Below, piece by piece: positions 6,383 to 8,332 of a stretch of DNA of 8,332 nt. The notes beneath the pieces are model-generated. The model was not told the DNA's origin, did no database searches, and saw only the letters and a program-made list of their open reading frames with translations. How positions within the stretch are numbered: position 1 is the first letter of the stretch; each line of letters opens with the position of its first letter. The position numbers and the translations under genes were made by a program. Origin of the DNA: an archaeon (lineage in GTDB: Archaea; EX4484-52; B79-G9); NCBI GenBank assembly GCA_013139905.1, contig WSZW01000166.1, positions 1 through 8,332 on the forward strand, in the 5' to 3' direction.

Positions 6383-6510
6383 ATGAATGCAGATATACAA
6401 ATATTGAAAAAACAACAAAATGGAAAGATGAAAATATAAGAAAATTGCATTTGGCTGCCGGAATTATAATGCTTATTTTGGGCACAATTATTATTTTAGG
6501 TTTAGTTTAA
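6383..6510 (+). pseudogene. Small single-pass membrane protein, apparently frameshifted
   Basis: From the ATG at 6383 the frame codes for MNADIQILKK and stops at 6437-6439 after 18 codons. The neighbouring frame, closed upstream at 6376, continues with TTKWKDENIRK and a clear transmembrane segment LAAGIIMLILGTIIILGLV ending at TAA (6508-6510). One extra A in the run of six A (6407-6412) would join them into a 42-residue protein with a charged N-terminal part and one membrane helix, a typical small archaeal membrane protein. Explanations are a sequencing or assembly indel, a recent mutation, or slippage; the A-run followed by C resembles a slippery heptamer but is not in the canonical frame. 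A 21-codon ORF from TTG at 6445 is possible but lacks a clear ribosome site. No function is recognised. Confidence 0.45.
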
Positions 6511-6590
6511 TGTTTTTAATATAGGGGTTAGAAAATAATAATTTATTTGTTATTGTGCGTATATGTTATAAATTTAATTATGACTTGTTA

Positions 6591-6607
6591 TATTTTGTAT
6601 CAAAATA
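6591..6607 (-). terminator. Small inverted repeat at the 3' end of the MopE-like gene
   Basis: TATTTTG and CAAAATA form a 7-bp stem around a 3-nt loop that overlaps the stop codon (6600-6602). It is AT-rich and weak, with only a broken T-rich stretch about 50 nt further on. It may be chance. The remaining 6511-6590 gap between the convergent genes holds a TTTTT run just after the small gene and nothing else I can name. Confidence 0.2.
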
Positions 6608-8332
6608 AGCTGTCTAAACCTAATGCACGAAAAATATTTGATATAGATTGTTTTAGTATTGCCGGGATATCCCAGAATTGATTTTTTGATTTTGCGGTTT
6701 TAATTGTATTTTCTTGTTCTGTGTCAAAAATTTCGTTGTTTGTATTATCATTAGTTTTTGTTTTAGTATATTCATTATCATTATTATCTGCATAATCTTT
6801 TGTTTCTTTTTCGATGTCTTGTGTTATTATATCGTTTTGATTATTGCTGTTTTCATCGGATGTTTTTGTTTCGTTTTTAATATATGTTTCATTGTTAGTT
6901 GGCATAAATTCTGTTGTATTAGTAACGGAATTATTTTCTGTTTTATTTTTAACTTCATGTGTTTTGTTTTCTGTTTCATTTAAATCATCGGATTTATTAA
7001 ATGAATTATTTATTTTATTTTCTTCTAAATTATTATGAGTGTTGCCGGATTTAGTTTTTTCGGTTTTTTGTTCTTTTTTTTGTATTTCTTTTTCGGGCTT
7101 GCATTCTTTAGCCCATGCTTTTTGATCAATCCATATATCCAGGGTTCCCTGACTGCATCCTGTTTTATATTCGCCTTGGGTATTTCCGGTTTTACAGTCA
7201 AGAATTTGTTTACAATTACAACCGTAGGTGGCTGTTAAGTACATATTTGCGCTGTCATAGTGATTTTTGTTCTTTTTTTCTGCAAACCATGGAGTTGTAT
7301 TTTCGCATAGATCAACTTCATCAGGAACACCATCATTATCTTCATCCGGAAGACCGCAAATGTTGTTTTCGTCTGTAAATCCGTCACAGTCGTTGTCCAG
7401 TCCGTCGCAGATTTCGTTTACAGGTGCGATTGCCAAGATTGTTATATTCCAAATTCCTGCGATGCATGTTTTGGTTCCAAGAGAGCATATTCCAATATTG
7501 CTTGTTCCATATAATTCTATTAGGTTTTCGTCAGTAAATCCGTCGCAGTCATTGTCTAAATTATCGCAGATTTCCGGTGTTGGTGTTGTTTCATAATTGT
7601 CTATCCATATGCCGTTTTCACATGTTTGTGTGTTGCTTTTACAAATGCCAAATGCATTTGCGTTTTGGTATAAGTTTTCGTCAATTAAATTGTTGCAGTT
7701 GTTGTCTAGATTGTCGCAAATTTCTATTTGCGGTGTTAGTGGTTCGCATGTGTTTTGTATATTTCCATCAATACAGATGAATTGGCCTTCATTTAAGCAT
7801 TCGCCAACGCCGCATGTTGTTGGTGTTGGAATGTATGATTCGTCTATTTCGTTGTTACAATTGTTGTCTATACCGTTGCATATAAAATCTGTCGCATCCG
7901 GGTTTATGTTTTCGTTATTATCATTGCAGTCTCCGCCGCATGATGTGAAACCGTCGTTGTCTAAATCAAAACCATTATCTATGACGCCGTCAAGGTCATT
8001 GTCGATTCCGTCGCATATTTCGCGTTCGACGACTGTGAATGTGTCTATGGGGATCCACTCGCCATTGTCACCTAGGCTGTCGGTAAAATAAACATATGTT
8101 GTGTATATTCCTGGCGGATGTTTTGCAAGGTCTGGAAGAAGAATTGTTTTGTTAAGATTTCTTGAATCATCTGTTGGAATATAATCCATAAATATTTTAT
8201 CATCTGCATTTAGAAGCCATATTTTACCCGAGATATTTGAGGTTCTATTCTCCGAATCAAGGATTGCAACCATGACATTGGAATTTTTATGGAATGTATT
8301 TCCTAAAAGCGTAATATTTTCTCCTTTATAGT
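6600..8332 (-). CDS. Secreted-type protein with MopE-like Cys/Asp metal-binding repeats (5' end outside window)
   Basis: The frame stays open to the right edge (upstream residues YKGENITLLGN), so the ATG at 8273 is internal; 576 residues are visible. Residues 1-~102 look like an Ig-type beta domain. Residues 104-322 hold five copies of an EICDGxDNDCDGxxDE motif, the first followed by a DLDNDGFTSCGGDCNDNNE segment; this is the putative metal-binding motif related to the copper-binding protein MopE. DEDNDGVPDEVDLC (~327-340) resembles a thrombospondin type 3 calcium repeat. A further Cys-containing module (YGCNCKQILDC...GCSQGTLDIW) follows at ~350-410. Then comes a 139-residue Asn/Lys/Glu/Thr-rich disordered tail and a final 27-residue stretch with no clear membrane anchor. 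Such proteins are extracellular or surface-bound; the signal peptide would lie outside the window. Ca2+ or Cu binding is inferred from the Asp/Cys pattern. Confidence 0.88.
   Translation of the reverse strand, partial: YKGENITLLGNTFHKNSNVMVAILDSENRTSNISGKIWLLNADDKIFMDYIPTDDSRNLNKTILLPDLAKHPPGIYTTYVYFTDSLGDNGEWIPIDTFTVVEREICDGIDNDLDGVIDNGFDLDNDGFTSCGGDCNDNNENINPDATDFICNGIDNNCNNEIDESYIPTPTTCGVGECLNEGQFICIDGNIQNTCEPLTPQIEICDNLDNNCNNLIDENLYQNANAFGICKSNTQTCENGIWIDNYETTPTPEICDNLDNDCDGFTDENLIELYGTSNIGICSLGTKTCIAGIWNITILAIAPVNEICDGLDNDCDGFTDENNICGLPDEDNDGVPDEVDLCENTTPWFAEKKNKNHYDSANMYLTATYGCNCKQILDCKTGNTQGEYKTGCSQGTLDIWIDQKAWAKECKPEKEIQKKEQKTEKTKSGNTHNNLEENKINNSFNKSDDLNETENKTHEVKNKTENNSVTNTTEFMPTNNETYIKNETKTSDENSNNQNDIITQDIEKETKDYADNNDNEYTKTKTNDNTNNEIFDTEQENTIKTAKSKNQFWDIPAILKQSISNIFRALGLDSLF
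6684..7100 (-). other. Low-complexity, sequon-dense tail of the MopE-like protein
   Basis: These 139 codons encode mostly Asn, Lys, Glu, Thr, Asp and Ser with no cysteine. Nine N-x-S/T sites fall within 48 residues near its first half (such as NKS, NET, NKT, NTT). It reads as a flexible, possibly heavily N-glycosylated stalk outside the cell. Confidence 0.7.
7365..8021 (-). repeat. Five coding repeats of a 17-codon EICDGLDNDCDGFTDEN-type motif
   Basis: Copies lie at 7365-7415, 7524-7574, 7674-7724, 7836-7886 and 7971-8021, starting 135-162 nt apart. The copies at 7365 and 7524 differ by one residue; the most N-terminal copy (7971-8021) has Leu in place of the second Cys and ends DNG. The spacers between later copies carry GxC...TCxxGxW-like patterns, so the full unit is about 50 residues with paired cysteines. 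Confidence 0.9.

Noticed and set aside
6279..6485. Minus-strand 68-codon hydrophobic ORF
   Set aside because: It covers the divergent promoter and the operator of the operon, is biased toward Ile/Phe/Tyr as expected from AT-rich noise, and competes with a better-supported plus-strand small gene.
7365..8021. CRISPR-like regular repeats
   Set aside because: The repeats are in-frame coding units with variable sequence and spacing, explained by the protein motif.
7597..8091. Plus-strand 164-codon ORF opposite the repeat gene
   Set aside because: It is the complement of the Asp/Asn/Cys-rich repeats, which gives Ser/Leu-rich nonsense; it has no family resemblance.
8271..8273. ATG at 8273 as the true start of the MopE-like gene
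   Set aside because: The frame continues open to the window edge with a sensible beta-domain sequence, and no signal peptide follows this ATG.

Overview
The window looks like a piece of an AT-rich archaeal genome, possibly from the DPANN group, although the lineage is only an inference. Four minus-strand genes have Shine-Dalgarno sequences of the GGTG(A) or GAGGT type 6-7 nt before the start codon. The first gene of the central operon instead has a TTTATATAA box about 28 bp before its ATG and no Shine-Dalgarno, which is the archaeal leaderless pattern. TAA, TGA and TAG all act as stops, so the standard code applies. The ferredoxin-bearing ATPases and ORP/NifX-type protein point to an anaerobic lifestyle.

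Layout. (1) Positions 1-1460, plus strand: 3' part of gyrA (DNA gyrase subunit A), running in from the left edge. (2) Positions 1500-6269, minus strand: a tight six-gene operon. In transcription order it holds a DUF134/UPF0251 DNA-binding protein, a two-domain NifX/ORP-like protein, a BASS/ACR3-superfamily transporter fused to a CBS pair, a DUF302 protein, and two MinD-type ATPases each carrying an inserted 2x[4Fe-4S] ferredoxin domain. Gaps are 30, 20 and 18 nt, and there are two 4-nt ATGA overlaps. (3) Positions 6270-6510: a divergent promoter region with twin ATGCAT palindromes, then a small plus-strand membrane-protein gene that appears broken by one missing A. (4) Positions 6600-8332, minus strand: a large secreted-type protein with MopE-like Cys/Asp repeats and an Asn-rich, sequon-dense tail, running out of the right edge.

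How the genes may work together. The paired ferredoxin-MinD ATPases with a NifX/ORP-family protein resemble the orange-protein (ORP) gene set of Desulfovibrio and related anaerobes, where ORP binds a Mo-Cu-S cluster. Here the set is joined by a DUF134 regulator, a CBS-regulated anion-type transporter with no cysteine, and a DUF302 protein. The most economical reading is one unit that imports or exports a small anion and handles a metal-sulfur cofactor using ATP and Fe-S electron carriers, with the DUF134 protein possibly controlling its own promoter through the twin palindromes. The substrate and cofactor cannot be read from the sequence.
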